A stretch of 64,000 bases of DNA from Cinclus cinclus (GCF_963662255.1 NC_085068.1:2914001-2978000), one strand, 5' to 3'; positions 50,401-60,446 are shown, counted from the first letter of the stretch. Notes: generated from the letters alone by a model not told the origin. Numbers and translations are program-made.

Positions 50401-51691
50401 CGTGCTTTTCCATTTTCCTACCGCACTGCCTGGGTTTCTTCAGCAGAGGGAGCTCCAGCTTTTAATTTCTTCCTCCCCATGACAGGAAAGATGTGTGCTG
50501 ATGTCTTTAGAAATAATTTGATGGATGGAGGCATGGGGGTTAAAGCATTTGGAAGGGGTCTTAATGGCTCTACTGCCTTTGGGCAGAAGGTTTGTTGCAC
50601 AGTCCAGACAGTTTGGCTCCTGAAACAGGCAAGGGTCTGCACAAGGCTGAACTTCTGAGCTTTGGGGTAAAACAGTAGGTTCAAGAGGGGGATATGTGGT
50701 AGGTGGTTTGGAAAGGCTGTACCTTCCTAGTACCTCAGGAGGTGGGGAAAGGAACAGGGCACCATGAGGCAGGGACTTAGGATAAAAGGCGTTGGGATAA
50801 AAGGAGGCTGTGTCCTCTAAAACCCCGAGAGAGAGAGAGAGAAACCTGTGGGCGTGTGCCCTAGTGGACTCTCTCCCTTTATTTGAATGAAGATGAAAGA
50901 CTCCTCTGTCTCCTTTTTGGATATAAACCTCTGGCGTTTGCAGAGTTTCCTGACACCTGCTTTTGGCACCTTTCCTCAGGATCTCCCAGATGAGCTGGGA
51001 CCGAATTTCTGCTTCTGGTACTTTCCCTGGACATCTCCACCCATCCTTGCCCAGGCATCCTTCCATGTGCCATAGCATCCACCCTTAGCTGGGCACCTTT
51101 CCCTGGCCACCCCCACCCACCTTTCTTGAACATCCCCAGCCCTACCTGAGCATCCCCATCCACCTTTCCTGAACATCCCCAGCCCTACCTGAGCATCCCC
51201 ATCCACCAGCAGCTGGAATGACACTCCCGCGGTGCCGAAGCTCAGGATATCCCCTGGCCCCACCCTGACGGCCGCGTTTTGCACCTGGCAGCTGTTGACA
51301 AAGGTGCCGTAGGGGGAGTTGAAGTCCTGAAGGGTGAAGCTCTTGTCTGAGGCGGAGAATTCCAGAGCTGCATGACGAGCTGCTACCCCTGCGGACTGGG
51401 AGCAGGGAAGGGACAGGCAGGGAAGGCTGCTGGAGGCAGCTCCAGGTTCGCCCCTGCTTTGCCAAGCCCCTTTTGTGGTCCTCAATCCCAGCATAAACCG
51501 GTCCCTCCACACTTTGCCCAGAGGACTCCAGCACATCCTCTTCCCTCCCCTCCATCCTCCACCTGTTTTGGGATGCTCGGCTGCCTCGGCCTCACCTGCA
51601 GGACGATGTCAGCCCCTCTGTGGCTCCCGATGGTCGTGGTGCCGGATTTCAGCTGGAAACACTCATCCGAGCTCTTTAGGAAAGCTCGCAT
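32415..51691 (-). CDS. FHAD1: FHAD1, FHA domain and coiled-coil protein (ends partly tentative)
   Basis: The ATG at 51691 opens exon 1 (51691-51596), and exon 2 is 51395-51189. Together they make an FHA domain (residues 1-101; TTIGSHRGADIVLQ, LQDFNSPYGTFVN). Later in-phase coiled-coil exons: 47404-47337, 47044-46820, 46274-46151, 45752-45622, 44884-44819, 44436-44344, 43942-43866, 43442-43359, 42960-42808, 41905-41710, 41384-41314, 41022-40885, 40073-39966, 39768-39679, 39522-39297, 38817-38736, 38339-38224, 37564-37405, 37077-36990, about 36676-36532, 35852-35655, 35373-35246, 34901-34812, 34210-33990 and 33475-33310. A possible proline-rich exon is 49192-48966. The last exon (32489-32415, ending TSRAAS) is a guess. 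Phases do not close at 43942-43866, 49192-48966 and 36676-36532, so exons may be missing there. Human FHAD1 matches include LEHFRSQV and CSVLKEEL equivalents. The function of the family is poorly known; expression in ciliated cells or testis is reported. Confidence 0.85.
33495..33662. repeat. 56-bp tandem repeat, three copies
   Basis: Three virtually identical units begin AGGATTCTGTCAGTCTTTTG at 33495, 33551 and 33607. They lie in an FHAD1 intron just beyond the exon at 33475-33310. Confidence 0.97.
34583..34690 (-). mobile_element. CR1 LINE tail fragment
   Basis: Starts GAATCATGGAATAGTTTGGA and continues with CCTGCCATGGACAGGGATGT. It is a short reverse-complement CR1 end in an FHAD1 intron. 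Confidence 0.8.
35430..35642 (+). mobile_element. CR1 LINE tail fragment
   Basis: CAGAGCAGCTGTGGCTGC, CCTGGAAGTACCCAAGGCCA and a terminal CCAATCCAAACCATTCAATA mark a plus-strand CR1 end in an FHAD1 intron. Confidence 0.88.
41440..41620 (+). mobile_element. CR1 LINE tail fragment
   Basis: GCATTGGAATAGGTCCCCAT, CTGGAAGTGTTAAAAAAGTG and a worn TTTGTGATTTT end. A shorter CR1-like scrap follows at 41990-42072. Confidence 0.75.
42084..42627 (-). mobile_element. LTR, same family as 60937-61486
   Basis: On the minus strand it begins TGTTGGACCCCTGC and contains TTTGACCTGAGGTCGTGGAG and AAGGCTTCCAAAATTG. These blocks recur in order at 60937-61486. It also has an ATTAATAAAC poly(A) region. It lies in an FHAD1 intron. 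Confidence 0.75.
44925..45118 (+). mobile_element. CR1 LINE tail fragment
   Basis: CACAGGCTGCCCAGGGCAGT, GGACATGGTTTGGTGGTGGG and CATTTCCAACCTCAGCAATT mark a plus-strand CR1 end. Confidence 0.9.
45795..46035 (+). mobile_element. CR1 LINE tail fragment
   Basis: Holds CTGTGGCTGCCCTATCCCTG and GGAAGTGTCCAAGGCCAGG, and ends AAGCCATTCTGTGATTTGAT. Plus orientation in an FHAD1 intron. Confidence 0.9.
46450..46687 (+). repeat. (GGGAA)n microsatellite, about 47 copies
   Basis: An almost pure run of GGGAA for some 237 bases in an FHAD1 intron. All-purine on this strand, all-pyrimidine on the FHAD1 sense strand. Long open frames here come only from the repeat. Confidence 0.99.
48110..48570 (+). mobile_element. 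Possible LTR fragment
   Basis: AT-rich block with GGTGAAATAAAGGCTTTAAG, a poly(A) context like that of LTR R regions, followed by GAGCTGCTCCAGCATTCC. The family was not identified. Confidence 0.4.
49700..50110. promoter_or_regulatory. Intragenic CpG-rich island in FHAD1
   Basis: A 400-base GC- and CpG-rich stretch deep inside FHAD1, away from its start codon. The minus strand has a short ATG frame near 49830 (MGPGRGEG...), but nothing conserved was recognised. It could be an internal promoter. Confidence 0.45.
50690..50965 (+). mobile_element. LTR fragment, same family as 52090-52600
   Basis: Shares AGTACCTCAG, TTAGGATA, GACTCCTCTGTCTCC and ACCTCTGG.GTTTG blocks, in order, with the LTR at 52090-52600. 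It is 3' portion only. Confidence 0.75.
51125..51210. repeat. 43-bp duplication across the FHAD1 exon 2 splice donor
   Basis: TGAACATCCCCAGCCCTACC followed by TGAGCATCCCCATCCACC occurs twice, at 51127 and 51170. The right copy contains the exon 2 donor (51189/51188). The left copy contains an identical donor at 51146/51145. Confidence 0.88.
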
Positions 51692-52089
51692 TGCCCAACC
51701 CCCCCACTTGCAGGGCTTGCACCAAATAAGTCCTGAGTCAGCAATTTCCACACACAGCCCCCTCCCCCCTCACACCCTGAGGCTCTACTAACTCAAACAC
51801 TCAAAATTATACAAAATGACCCCAAAAGCTGCTCTGTCCCAGCTGGCAGTGTGGCTGCAGTAGCCTTGGAAACCTCAGCCACACCAGAGCGCACTGCTGC
51901 CTGCCTGGGTGAGTTTTTCCTCTTCGATTTGTTTATGTTTTTTTTTCTTCTTCTTTTTCCAAGCAACTGTCCCAGCAGCACAACACAGCTCAGTGCCAGC
52001 GTGACCACAGCGATCCCATCAGCTGGGGACACACGTGGGAATGTGAGAAATGAGACCTGCAATTTGGAAGCTTCTTTTCTAGAAGTTTA

Positions 52090-52600
52090 GTAAGTGAGAG
52101 GAATGAGGGATTCGTCTTTGCAAACAAGCTGTGGGTCTGCTGGAAGATAAACTAGCACTGAGAGATAAAAGAAACAGTGGGAAGGATTCCACAGATTGAT
52201 GAATGGAAAAAGATATTTGCCTTTACAAACAAACTGGAGGTTTGCTGATAAATTAAACTGGATATTGGAAGATGAAAGAAGCAATGAGGAAAACCCATGA
52301 ATTCCATAAGAATTAAAAATTACAAGGGATGGTTGTACATTAGAGGGGAATCTCAGGTATCGGGTGTTCTGGGAAGTCTGTGCCTCTCAAGTACCTCAGC
52401 CCATAGGGGGAGAGAGGGAAATGCAGCCAGGAAATTAGGATAGAGAGGGAAGCTGCATTCTCCAAAAATCGGAGAGATCCTAGGGGAATGCCCCATGGCC
52501 TCTCCCTTCATTCAAATAAAGTAAAAGGACTCCTCTGTCTCCTTTCTGGACATTAACCTCTGGTGTTTGTGGATTAATTTTCCTGATATAAGGGATAAAA
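52090..52600 (+). mobile_element. Solo LTR, avian ERVK-like
   Basis: It has two copies of a CAAACAAACTGGAGGTTTGC-like U3 module about 95 bases apart, then AAGTACCTCAGCC, TTCAAATAAAGTAAAAGGAC and TCCTCTGTCTCCTTTCTGGA. This layout is typical of a passerine ERVK LTR. No retroviral genes are present. Confidence 0.75.
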
Positions 52601-53880
52601 AAAAAAATTAACCAGTTCTGGGGTGCCCTTGGCTTTTGGCCAAAAAGCACCTCGAGACAAGAGTGTAATCTATACTGTGTTACATTACTGAGGCACATGC
52701 ATATTCAAGTGCTTCATTCTTGTGAGTTTTTGATATTTCAGCTACTCTTCAGTTTGTTTTCTTTACAGTCTGACTTTTCTGCACAACATCCTGTGAGATA
52801 TGTTTTATTTCTTCTTGTGTCTCCATCCTGTTGTTCCACATCCTCCAATAAGGGGTTAACAAATTATTCTATGATTCTTCTCTGGTGCTCTGCTTTGTCA
52901 CTGTTTTCTTATCTCTTGAAGAGGTTGGTCAGTAAATGTGGGAACCAACAAAATTCTTTCCCACCATTCTTTCGATCCCATAGAAGTATTCTAAACATTT
53001 CATATTTTTGCTAAGGCCTACAATATAGTACATTAATCACACTACTACTTCTATATACATACTTTATAGGTTCTACAACCTGTACATACTTAAACTAATA
53101 GATTATGTCATACTAACAAACAGCTAAATAGAATTATACATTGATTACATATATTATATATAATTTTTATATTATATATAGACAGATTATATATATTTGA
53201 ATAATTACCGATATATCTATACCTACATACTATTCTATTCTATTCTATTCTATTCTATTCTATTCTATTCTATTCTATTCTATTCTATTCTATTCTATAT
53301 CAGACTATATATATCCAAATGTATAATTATATATCTACATAATATTATATATATATAGACTGATTATATACATCCAAATACTTATGGTCAAAATTAGTAT
53401 GCATAGGTTAATACATAAATGTGAAAGCCAATATTACATTGTAATTTTTAGCGATCCCAAATTTCACAGGGGCCCTTCCAGGGCTGCCAAAGAACCCTTT
53501 TGCCCTCATTTTACTTTTTTAAAAATTTCATATCATGGTCTCACACACACAGAAATAGGTCTTGCAACCTCAGGCCAGGGGGATAAACATTGCTGCCAGG
53601 TGGATGCTGTCACCCATCAGCGCTTCTCCATCAATATTCCTGGGTCCTAGGCTGCCACACCCCCTTTTCCAACAGAAGAGAAAGGGATAAAAGCCGCACA
53701 TGCCACCATCAGCCCGCAGTTTGCCCTCACCAATCCTGCACGAATTCATCGTGCTCCTTTTTGAGGTCGAAGTAGCACATTTGTCATATCAGAGCTGCGA
53801 AAAGCCGAGTTCGCCCGTTAGAGTTTAGAAGTGCAGTAAAAGGTAACAAAGTCCCAAAAAGGGACATTGTCCCCAAAAAG
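52600..53880. other. AT-rich intergenic stretch
   Basis: No gene was seen. It is rich in TA dinucleotide runs (53130-53370) and contains a TATTC microsatellite. Confidence 0.5.
53231..53297. repeat. (TATTC)n microsatellite, about 13 copies
   Basis: Perfect TATTC pentamers set between TATATA-rich flanks. Confidence 0.98.
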
Positions 53881-53903
53881 GGACAAAGGCTCGGGGGACA
53901 CCT

Positions 53904-54100
53904 GCAGGTCAAAGGCAGGACTGCAGCCGCGGCTGGCGCGCATGCGCACTGATCCCAACCGCTCTCTTGCCCCACCCGCAGGTCAAAAGAGACACTGCGA
54001 GTCAGGAACGCGCGCACGCGCAGTGACGGCCGGAGCGCCGCAGCGGCGCTGTCCGTGCCTGCCGCCGCCTCCCGCCGGGCCTGGCGCACGCGCAGTGCCC
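53904..54100. repeat. 74-bp tandem array carrying NRF1-like sites
   Basis: GCAGGTCAAA recurs at 53904 and 53978. GCGCA(T/C)GCGC recurs at 53938, 54012 and 54084. The periods are 74, 74 and 72 bases, so the sites come from an old tandem duplication. Confidence 0.8.
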
Positions 54101-54234
54101 GAGCACAGCGTGGGAGCACCAGGCGCGGGTCCCGGCTGCGGTGGCAATGTCGGGCAAGGATTGCAGGGAGCGCACGGAGGAGCCGCGCGGTGACAGGGTG
54201 GCATTGGGCTAAGGCTGCAGGGAGTCACGTGGCA

Positions 54235-54460
54235 GGACACTCAAGATGGCGGCGGAGGCAGGAACTGGTGTCATTCCGCTCTCAAGACAACGGACGCGAT
54301 AGGAAGTCACGTGTCACAGCGCTCAAGATGGCGGACAGGAGGAAACACGCGGCGCCGCACTCAAGATGGTGCCAGTGCACAGGAAATGACGCTATCCACT
54401 CTCAAAATGGCGGCCCGGGCTCGTAACCCAGGCTGTCCTTCCCAAGATGGCGGCAGGCTA
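54235..54460. repeat. 41-bp tandem array carrying YY1-like sites
   Basis: CTCAAGATGGCGG-type cores start (at the T) at 54241, 54282 (degenerate), 54323, 54361, 54402 and 54442. The steps are 41, 41, 38, 41 and 40. Several units also carry a GGAA box and a CACGTG or TGACGC element. Confidence 0.88.
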
Positions 54461-54579
54461 CGCATGCGCCTTGGGAAAACCCTGACAGAATTTGAGGCAA
54501 GCAGAACTTGTTTCACCAGCAAAAACATTTAATTCATTTAAAATGCTCAGAAATATGAAGATTCAAACCCATTTTCCCC

Positions 54580-54665
54580 AAAATCCTGGAGTGGTCGAGG
54601 TTGGAAAGGACACTGGGGGTGATCCAGTCCCACCTCCCTGGGACCTGAGTGCCCAGGACCGTTTC
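54580..54665 (-). mobile_element. CR1 LINE tail fragment
   Basis: GGAGTGGTCGAGGTTGGAAA and GGGGGTGATCCAGTCCCACC are reverse-complement CR1 end blocks. Confidence 0.7.
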
Positions 54666-54670
54666 CAGAG

Positions 54671-55251
54671 GTGATAATTGATAAAAGATTTGTGCTAATC
54701 ATAAAAGTATTGGGGTTTGTATAAACCAGAATACTAAGGTCTGAAGTGAAGCATGGACATTAGATAGAGGAAAATATATGATTAAATAATTCTGTTTTAA
54801 ATCCTCCTGTTAGGAACATTATGCTTTCTAAATAAGTTGTATCTACCACCAGTTTGCAAAATCAGGCTTTCCGATAGTCTGATAGATTTTGCAAAATCAG
54901 ACTTCCTGCCTTCGTTTGATCAATGCTGCCTATCTACAAACACCAAACTTCGTGACTTTTGCCAGTTTTTATCTACTGATGAGATGATAAGACCAGATGG
55001 TTATCTATGAGACCGACTATAGCCCAGAGACTTTATAGATGTTCATTTGACCACCACTGCATACCTGGCAAAGTTAAAAATTACAACGAGAGCCCATACT
55101 CGTTGCAGAAGAGGCTGCAAACCCAGCTTGGATGGAGTGTGGAGTGGGAGGTGAGCCCTCACGTTCCCCAGAGCTGCTTGCTCCGTCTATATCAAATAAA
55201 GCAATCCAAATTTTGCTAAGTATCGAGACTTTTTGTTTCTCATTTATAACA
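54671..55251 (+). mobile_element. Solo LTR-like element
   Basis: Begins TGATAATTGATAAAAG, has a repeated GCAAAATCAG(G/A)CTT module (54857 and 54892) and ATCAAATAAAGCAATCC (poly(A) signal, about 55191). It ends ATTTATAACA, giving TG...CA ends. Confidence 0.65.
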
Positions 55252-55261
55252 CAGATGACTT

Positions 55262-55345
55262 TTGGTTGTTCCCAAGGATGGAGACTCCACAATCTCTCTG
55301 AGCAGCCCGTTTCAGTTCACGCTCACCCTTCTTTTTGTCTTTTTG
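55262..55345 (-). mobile_element. CR1 LINE fragment
   Basis: CCCAAGGATGGAGACTCCAC and CTGAGCAGCCCGTTTCAGTT are internal CR1 blocks in reverse orientation. Confidence 0.7.
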
Positions 55346-55349
55346 TTCA

Positions 55350-57000
55350 ATATCAGTGAATTTCTGACTTGCCTCCACATAGGAAATATAAGAACAGAAG
55401 CTTTTGCTAATTTCAAATGAAGCTTTTTTTTCTGGAGGAAGTTTCAGTGCTTTTTATGGAAAAAAACCCAGAAGTATTAGAGGCAATGCTGATGGGGTTG
55501 GTGTCATCCCTGGGTGGGGCTCTGCTCCCACCCCATGCAAATCCAAGGATCCCGGAGTGCTCAGCAAACACTGAGCACACAAAGATGGGATTGTCCTTGG
55601 GGTAACATTTTAACTAAAGGGTCAGAGAAAGTACCAGCAATGACGTGATTTGGTTTAAAGCAATAAAAAGTCCATAAAAGCAATGGCACAGCCACGCAGA
55701 ACCTTCATTAAATATTTTACATTGTTCTGATAAAAACTATAATCACTGGGATAGGAATACTCTTAGATCTTTCCAGGATCTTAAGGGTTTTTTTTTTGTT
55801 TTTTTTTTTTTCCCAGGAGTCTGAAAGACATATCCCATGTTTTCTCTGGGATATTTCACTATCAGGCACTGCAATCAGAATAAAGGTATTTTATTGCTGT
55901 TCTCAGTCCTGTCATGGTGAAACACTTTTTGACCACACCAGTACGTTTTCTGCTTTGCTATTCCAGTGGATGAGGCAACAGAGTGAATCTCAATATTCCT
56001 GTGAGCATTCAGCTGCTTTAAATAGCAAATATCCCACAGTTTGGTGTCTCCCAGCTGGGGCCTGAGTTGTCACTCAGGTCATTTGCCCCATTTGCCCCAA
56101 AATTTTGACTTTTTGGTATTTCATGGTAGACATCCAACCCCTCTCCAGGAGATACCTGAGGAAAAACCCTGGAAAATCCAATGCAGAGTGAACAAGGTGG
56201 TGATGAGTCTATGGCACATCAGGTGGAGGGAGATTAATTTTTTTAGTCTGGGAAAGGAGAGAACAAAAGGTGAGGGGGACAACTGTGAGGGACAGGTTAG
56301 TAACAGGATGGTCTGTTATTTCCAGATCCTTCAGAAAGGCACATCCACTGGCACATCTGTGACACCTTCAAGGGATCCGTGTCTCAGTTTGCTTATGAAC
56401 TGCTTGGCTTTTAATAACTGCTTGTCTTTGGAAGTTTTTATTTTTTTGGTATTTTTTAAGTATGTACCAAGTGTGGTGCGTATTTGTAGGTGAAAAAGTG
56501 TCTAGGTTTGAAAAATATTCATGATTATTCTGAGCCTGCTAAGGCTAAATTCTCCTTGTCTGGTATCATTGCCTTCGTGTGCTCTAAAGCTGCTCCTTAT
56601 CTTTGATCTCTTGTTGACTCAGACCTCAGGGCCTTCACAGGGCTCTTGTGATGGCTCTCAATGAGGTTGGCAGGACAGATGTGGCTGAGTGAGCACACAA
56701 AGGCACTGAGAACGCGGAACTTGCAGGGATAATAAGGATGCCAATCCAGTAATCCAAGTGCTGAACAGATTGTTTTTGGGGAGGGCAGAAGGTCTGAACC
56801 CTGATAAATCAACTGCAGAGAGTGGTGAATTCACAGAACAGCACACACAGAATTCTCTTTTTCGTTCCAGGAAGAAAAAGGATTGTGCCAAGGGACTGAC
56901 CCAGAGTATCTCAGGGCATCTCAGGCATGTTGAAGATGTGACCAAAGCCTGGTTTGTCATTGCCACTCAGCACAGGCCTCTGAGGGACATGGAGATGCTC
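55350..57000. other. Intergenic stretch without recognised features
   Basis: No gene, RNA or clear repeat was identified. A T-rich run occurs at 55788-55813. Confidence 0.4.
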
Positions 57001-57512
57001 CAAGGGCTGGAGCCCCTCTGCTCTGGAGCCAGGCTGGGAGAGCTGGGGCGTTTCAGCTGGAGAAGAGAAGGATCCAGGGAGAGCTCAGAGCCCCTGCCAG
57101 GAACTGAAGGGGCTCCAGGAGAGCTGGAGAGGGACTGGGAACAAGGGATGGAGGGACAGGATAAGGAGGAATGGCTTCCACTGCCAGAGGGCTGGAATAG
57201 ATGGGATACTGGGCAGGAATTGTTCCCTGGGAGGGTGGGCAGGCCCTGGCACAGGGTGTCCACAGAAGCTGTGGCTGCCCCTGGATCCCTGGAAATGTCC
57301 AGGGCCAGGCTGGACACTGGGACTTGGAGTAACCTGGGATAGTGGAAGGTGTCCCTGTCCATGGCAGGGGTGGAATAGGATGAACTTTAAGATCCTTTGA
57401 ACAACACTCTCAGGCACAGGGTGGGATTGTTGGGGTGTCTGTGAAGGACCAGGAACTGGACTGGATGATCCCTGTGGGTCCCTTCCAGCTCAGGATATTC
57501 CACAATTCCGTA
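57000..57512 (+). mobile_element. CR1 LINE tails (two joined 3' pieces)
   Basis: The first piece runs from GGGCTGGAGCCCCTCTGCTC through TGGCTTCCACTGCCAGAGGG to AACTTTAAGATCC (about 57396). A second tail follows, with CCAGGAACTGGACTGGATGA and GGGTCCCTTCCAGCTCAGGA. Two endings in a row imply two insertions or a recombinant. Confidence 0.88.
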
Positions 57513-57519
57513 GTCTAGG

Positions 57520-59010
57520 TGTGAAATCCATCACCATGAGTCCAATAGAATTTTCTCTCCTCTCTTCTCTCTCTCCCTGTATAGGGATGTAGGTAGCATT
57601 ATGAAGTTCATGGGAAGGCAAGTTCAGGATCCCATTAGATTTACTATAGGATGTTCAGAGGAGGAAGCAAAGGTGGGGAAATGGAGGATATGATGGAATT
57701 TGGAGAGAGACAAATACAGGGGAAAAAAATAAGGCTAAGGGCACAAGAGTGGCCAGTGCTGTGTAAAGAGTTTACTGGGTAGTGTGATCCTGATCCTGAC
57801 CAGCACACTGTGATGTGGCTTCTCATTAACCTCCATCCCTAAATCCTTTCCTGGGCCAGGGACTGTTTATTCTCTCTGCAGGGAGGTCTGAGAGCCCTCC
57901 TGACGTGGGACTGTGGTTGGAGGGCTGATGTGCCAGGGGCTGGAGCTATGTGTGGATGTGATCCAGCCAGAGGAGCTGAGCAGCTGGGTAAGAGCCTTGG
58001 GAGGCAGGAGTGCATGTGTGTGAGGGGGTGAAAACCAGAGGATTTGAGTACCAGAGGCACTGGGAGGGCTGGGCCAACTGTGGGAATGATCTTGGAGTCT
58101 GAAGGGGGTCAATGGGGAAGATCCAGGAGCAGCTGCTGGGTTGATGTGCAGCTACTGGAGATACACACTCAGGGCTGAGCCTGGTGGGCCTGTGGCAGCC
58201 TTGCCTCTGTTGGGGTCCCAGATTCTGCACCTGACCACGAGAAGCAGCATCAAAAAAGAACCCTCGGTTACATTAGGGACTGTCTCTGAGAGTCACTTGT
58301 GGGGTTTGTGAGTACAGGATGTCAGGAAGTGGCTTGGAAAAGTCTAGACAAATGAATGCAAATAAAACATGATCGTTGCCTCAAAAAGTTCATGGCAGGA
58401 ATAATGCTTGTTCCATGTGAAACAGGGACAGTTGCAGATCCTGGTTCCTGAGGCTGGATCACTCAAAACTGACAAAGGGCCAGGTACAAAACACTCTAAT
58501 TTGCAGTTAAGTTTTATGGGAGGATGTGGGTGTTCAGTCAGGTGATATCCAGGTTACTGGGGCCTTCTCTCCCACCAGCCTTTCACCTTCTCCTTCATAA
58601 AAATAACAAATCCATTCCAGCAACACTCTGGCAGTTGGGCTGAGGGTTGATTGTTAATGTTTATTGCCTGATAAAGCTTTGCACAGCACTGGGACATAAT
58701 CTCTGGGTGTTCCAGAAGCTGCCTATAGAAGCTGTGCCCACTGTCCCTAGGTGGGTCACAGCAGCCAGCACCCCACGGACACCATGGACACCATCCCTCA
58801 CTGTGGGGATCCTCTGGGACCCTGCTCTGGAACGGAATGTCCCACACCTGTGTCACAGGTGTCTCTCCAGGACACAAGTCAGGGGAGGATCAGAAGAGCC
58901 TCTAGCTAGAAAGAAAATAAAGAGAGAAAATTCCTGGGCTGGTGACAGAGGCACCTGAGGCAGAAGAAAGTGAAAGAAGAGATTTGTACAGTGATATTAA
59001 AGATTGGAGT
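57520..59010. other. Intergenic stretch without recognised features
   Basis: No coding gene or named repeat was supported. Open frames here are short and show no recognised motif. Confidence 0.4.
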
Positions 59011-59312
59011 GTGGGGAGGGACAGCTCCAATCTCTGCTCTGTGACAGTGACAGGACCCCAGGGAATGGCTGGGGCTGTGAAAGGGAGGTTTAGGCTGGGT
59101 ATCAGGGAAAGGTTCTTCCCCAGAGGGTGCTGGGCACTGCCCAGGCTCCCCAGGGAACGGGCACAGCCCCAAGGCTGCCAGAGCTCCAGGGGCGTTTGGA
59201 CAATGCTCTCAGACATGGTGGAGGGGGGGAATTTTGGGGGGGTCTGTGCAGGGCCAGGAGTAGGACTGGATGGTCCTTGTGGGTCCCTTCCAGCTCAGGA
59301 TATTCTGTGATT
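59010..59312 (+). mobile_element. CR1 LINE tail
   Basis: TCTGCTCTGTGACAGTGACA, CAGGGAAAGGTTCTTCCCCA, GGGTCCCTTCCAGCTCAGGA and TATTCTGTGATTTT mark a plus-strand CR1 end. A short opposite-strand CR1 scrap follows at 59332-59395. Confidence 0.92.
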
Positions 59313-59569
59313 TTACACCAGACACAGAGACAATCACGGAATGGTTTGGGTTGGAAGAGACCGTCTCGTTCCAGCCCCTGCCATGGTCTGACTCCAGAGC
59401 TCACCTTTGGAATGTGCAGCTCTGTGGGTGGCTCCTGCTCTCTTGGTTCAGTGTGTTAGGAGTGAAAAGGGAGAAACAGAGGGTACAAGTGCCACCAGGA
59501 GCCACAGGAGATGTGCCTTGTGAAACCAGAGCAGACCACATGGCTGCTGGGCCGCAGATCTTTTGATTC

Positions 59570-59795
59570 GGACACATCTACAGTGAGCTGCAAATCTCTT
59601 GATCCAATTTATAGTGAGATAATCCAGATTTATAGTGAGATACAGATCTACTGATTCACATTTGGTGAGCTACAGATCTATTGATCCAGATTTGTGGTGA
59701 TCTACAGATCTATCTATGGATAGGTAGATCCATCCATTGATAGATCTGCGTGCTCTTTTGATCCACACAGATTTACACTGAACTACAGATTTGCA
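59570..59795. repeat. Degenerate AT-rich tandem repeat
   Basis: About five or six worn units of GATCCAGATTTATAGTGAG followed by CTACAGATCTATT, each near 32-45 bases. Spacing is irregular. Confidence 0.65.
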
Positions 59796-59974
59796 TTTTC
59801 CTACAAAAGCAGAAGCAATTCTTTCCAGGTCATTCCTGGGAGGTGCTTGTCTGACTCATTCTTAAGGCCCTACAAACCTGGGAAATTTCACAATTTCCTC
59901 ATAAATGTCCAAAGCTTCACCATATCTGTTATTGAAACCTTTTCTCTTTGAATCAACCCTTTGCTGCAGTTCCC

Positions 59975-60120
59975 AGAATCCCAGAATGGGTGGGCTGAAA
60001 GGAGCACCTTAACCTGATCTTGTTCTACCCCTGCTGTGGGCAGGGACACCTTCCATTATCCCAGGCTGCTCCAAGGCCCATCCAAGCTGGCCCTGGACAC
60101 TCTCAGGGATGGGGCAGATG
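59975..60120 (-). mobile_element. CR1 LINE tail
   Basis: AGAATCCCAGAATGGGTGGG, GGGACACCTTCCATTATCCC and CCAGGCTGCTCCAAGGCCCA. Reverse-complement CR1 end. Confidence 0.85.
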
Positions 60121-60374
60121 TGTTAACTTTTATCAACTCCCTACAAATCCAAGGGCTGTTTTCCTCCTCACCTCAATCCCATCTATATTCTGCTAAATTT
60201 TTTAGGTCCTCTCTTATTTGTCTATCCCTCCAGGGACACTTGTCCTTTCTGGAATCTTTGCAGCTGTTTCATGTCTTCATTGAGGTGCAGCTCTCTCAAT
60301 AAATGCAAAAAGATAAGATGATGGAAGGGCCAATTTCTGTGAGAAGGACAGCAGGAATCAGTTTGCCAAACTAC

Positions 60375-60446
60375 ATTTTATTTTATTTTATTTTATTTTA
60401 TTTTATTTTATTTTATTTTATTTTATTTTATTTTATTTTATTTTAC
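60375..60446. repeat. (TTTTA)n microsatellite, about 14 copies
   Basis: Perfect TTTTA pentamers. Confidence 0.98.

Larger units (their letters stand above)
53880..54480. promoter_or_regulatory. Orphan CpG island with NRF1-like and YY1-like arrays
   Basis: CpG-rich island with no coding gene attached in this window. It holds three GCGCA(T/C)GCGC motifs (53938, 54012, 54084) and a fourth at about 54460, two GTCACGTG boxes (54224 and 54306), and six copies of an AAGATGGCGGC-type motif. This is a TATA-less housekeeping promoter composition. It could start a 5'UTR exon of FHAD1 (2.2 kb away, minus strand), a TMEM51-like neighbour, or a noncoding RNA. Confidence 0.7.

Noticed and set aside
50690..52600. 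A provirus bounded by two LTRs
   Set aside because: The DNA between them is FHAD1 exons 1-2, with no retroviral genes or primer-binding site. They are solo LTRs.
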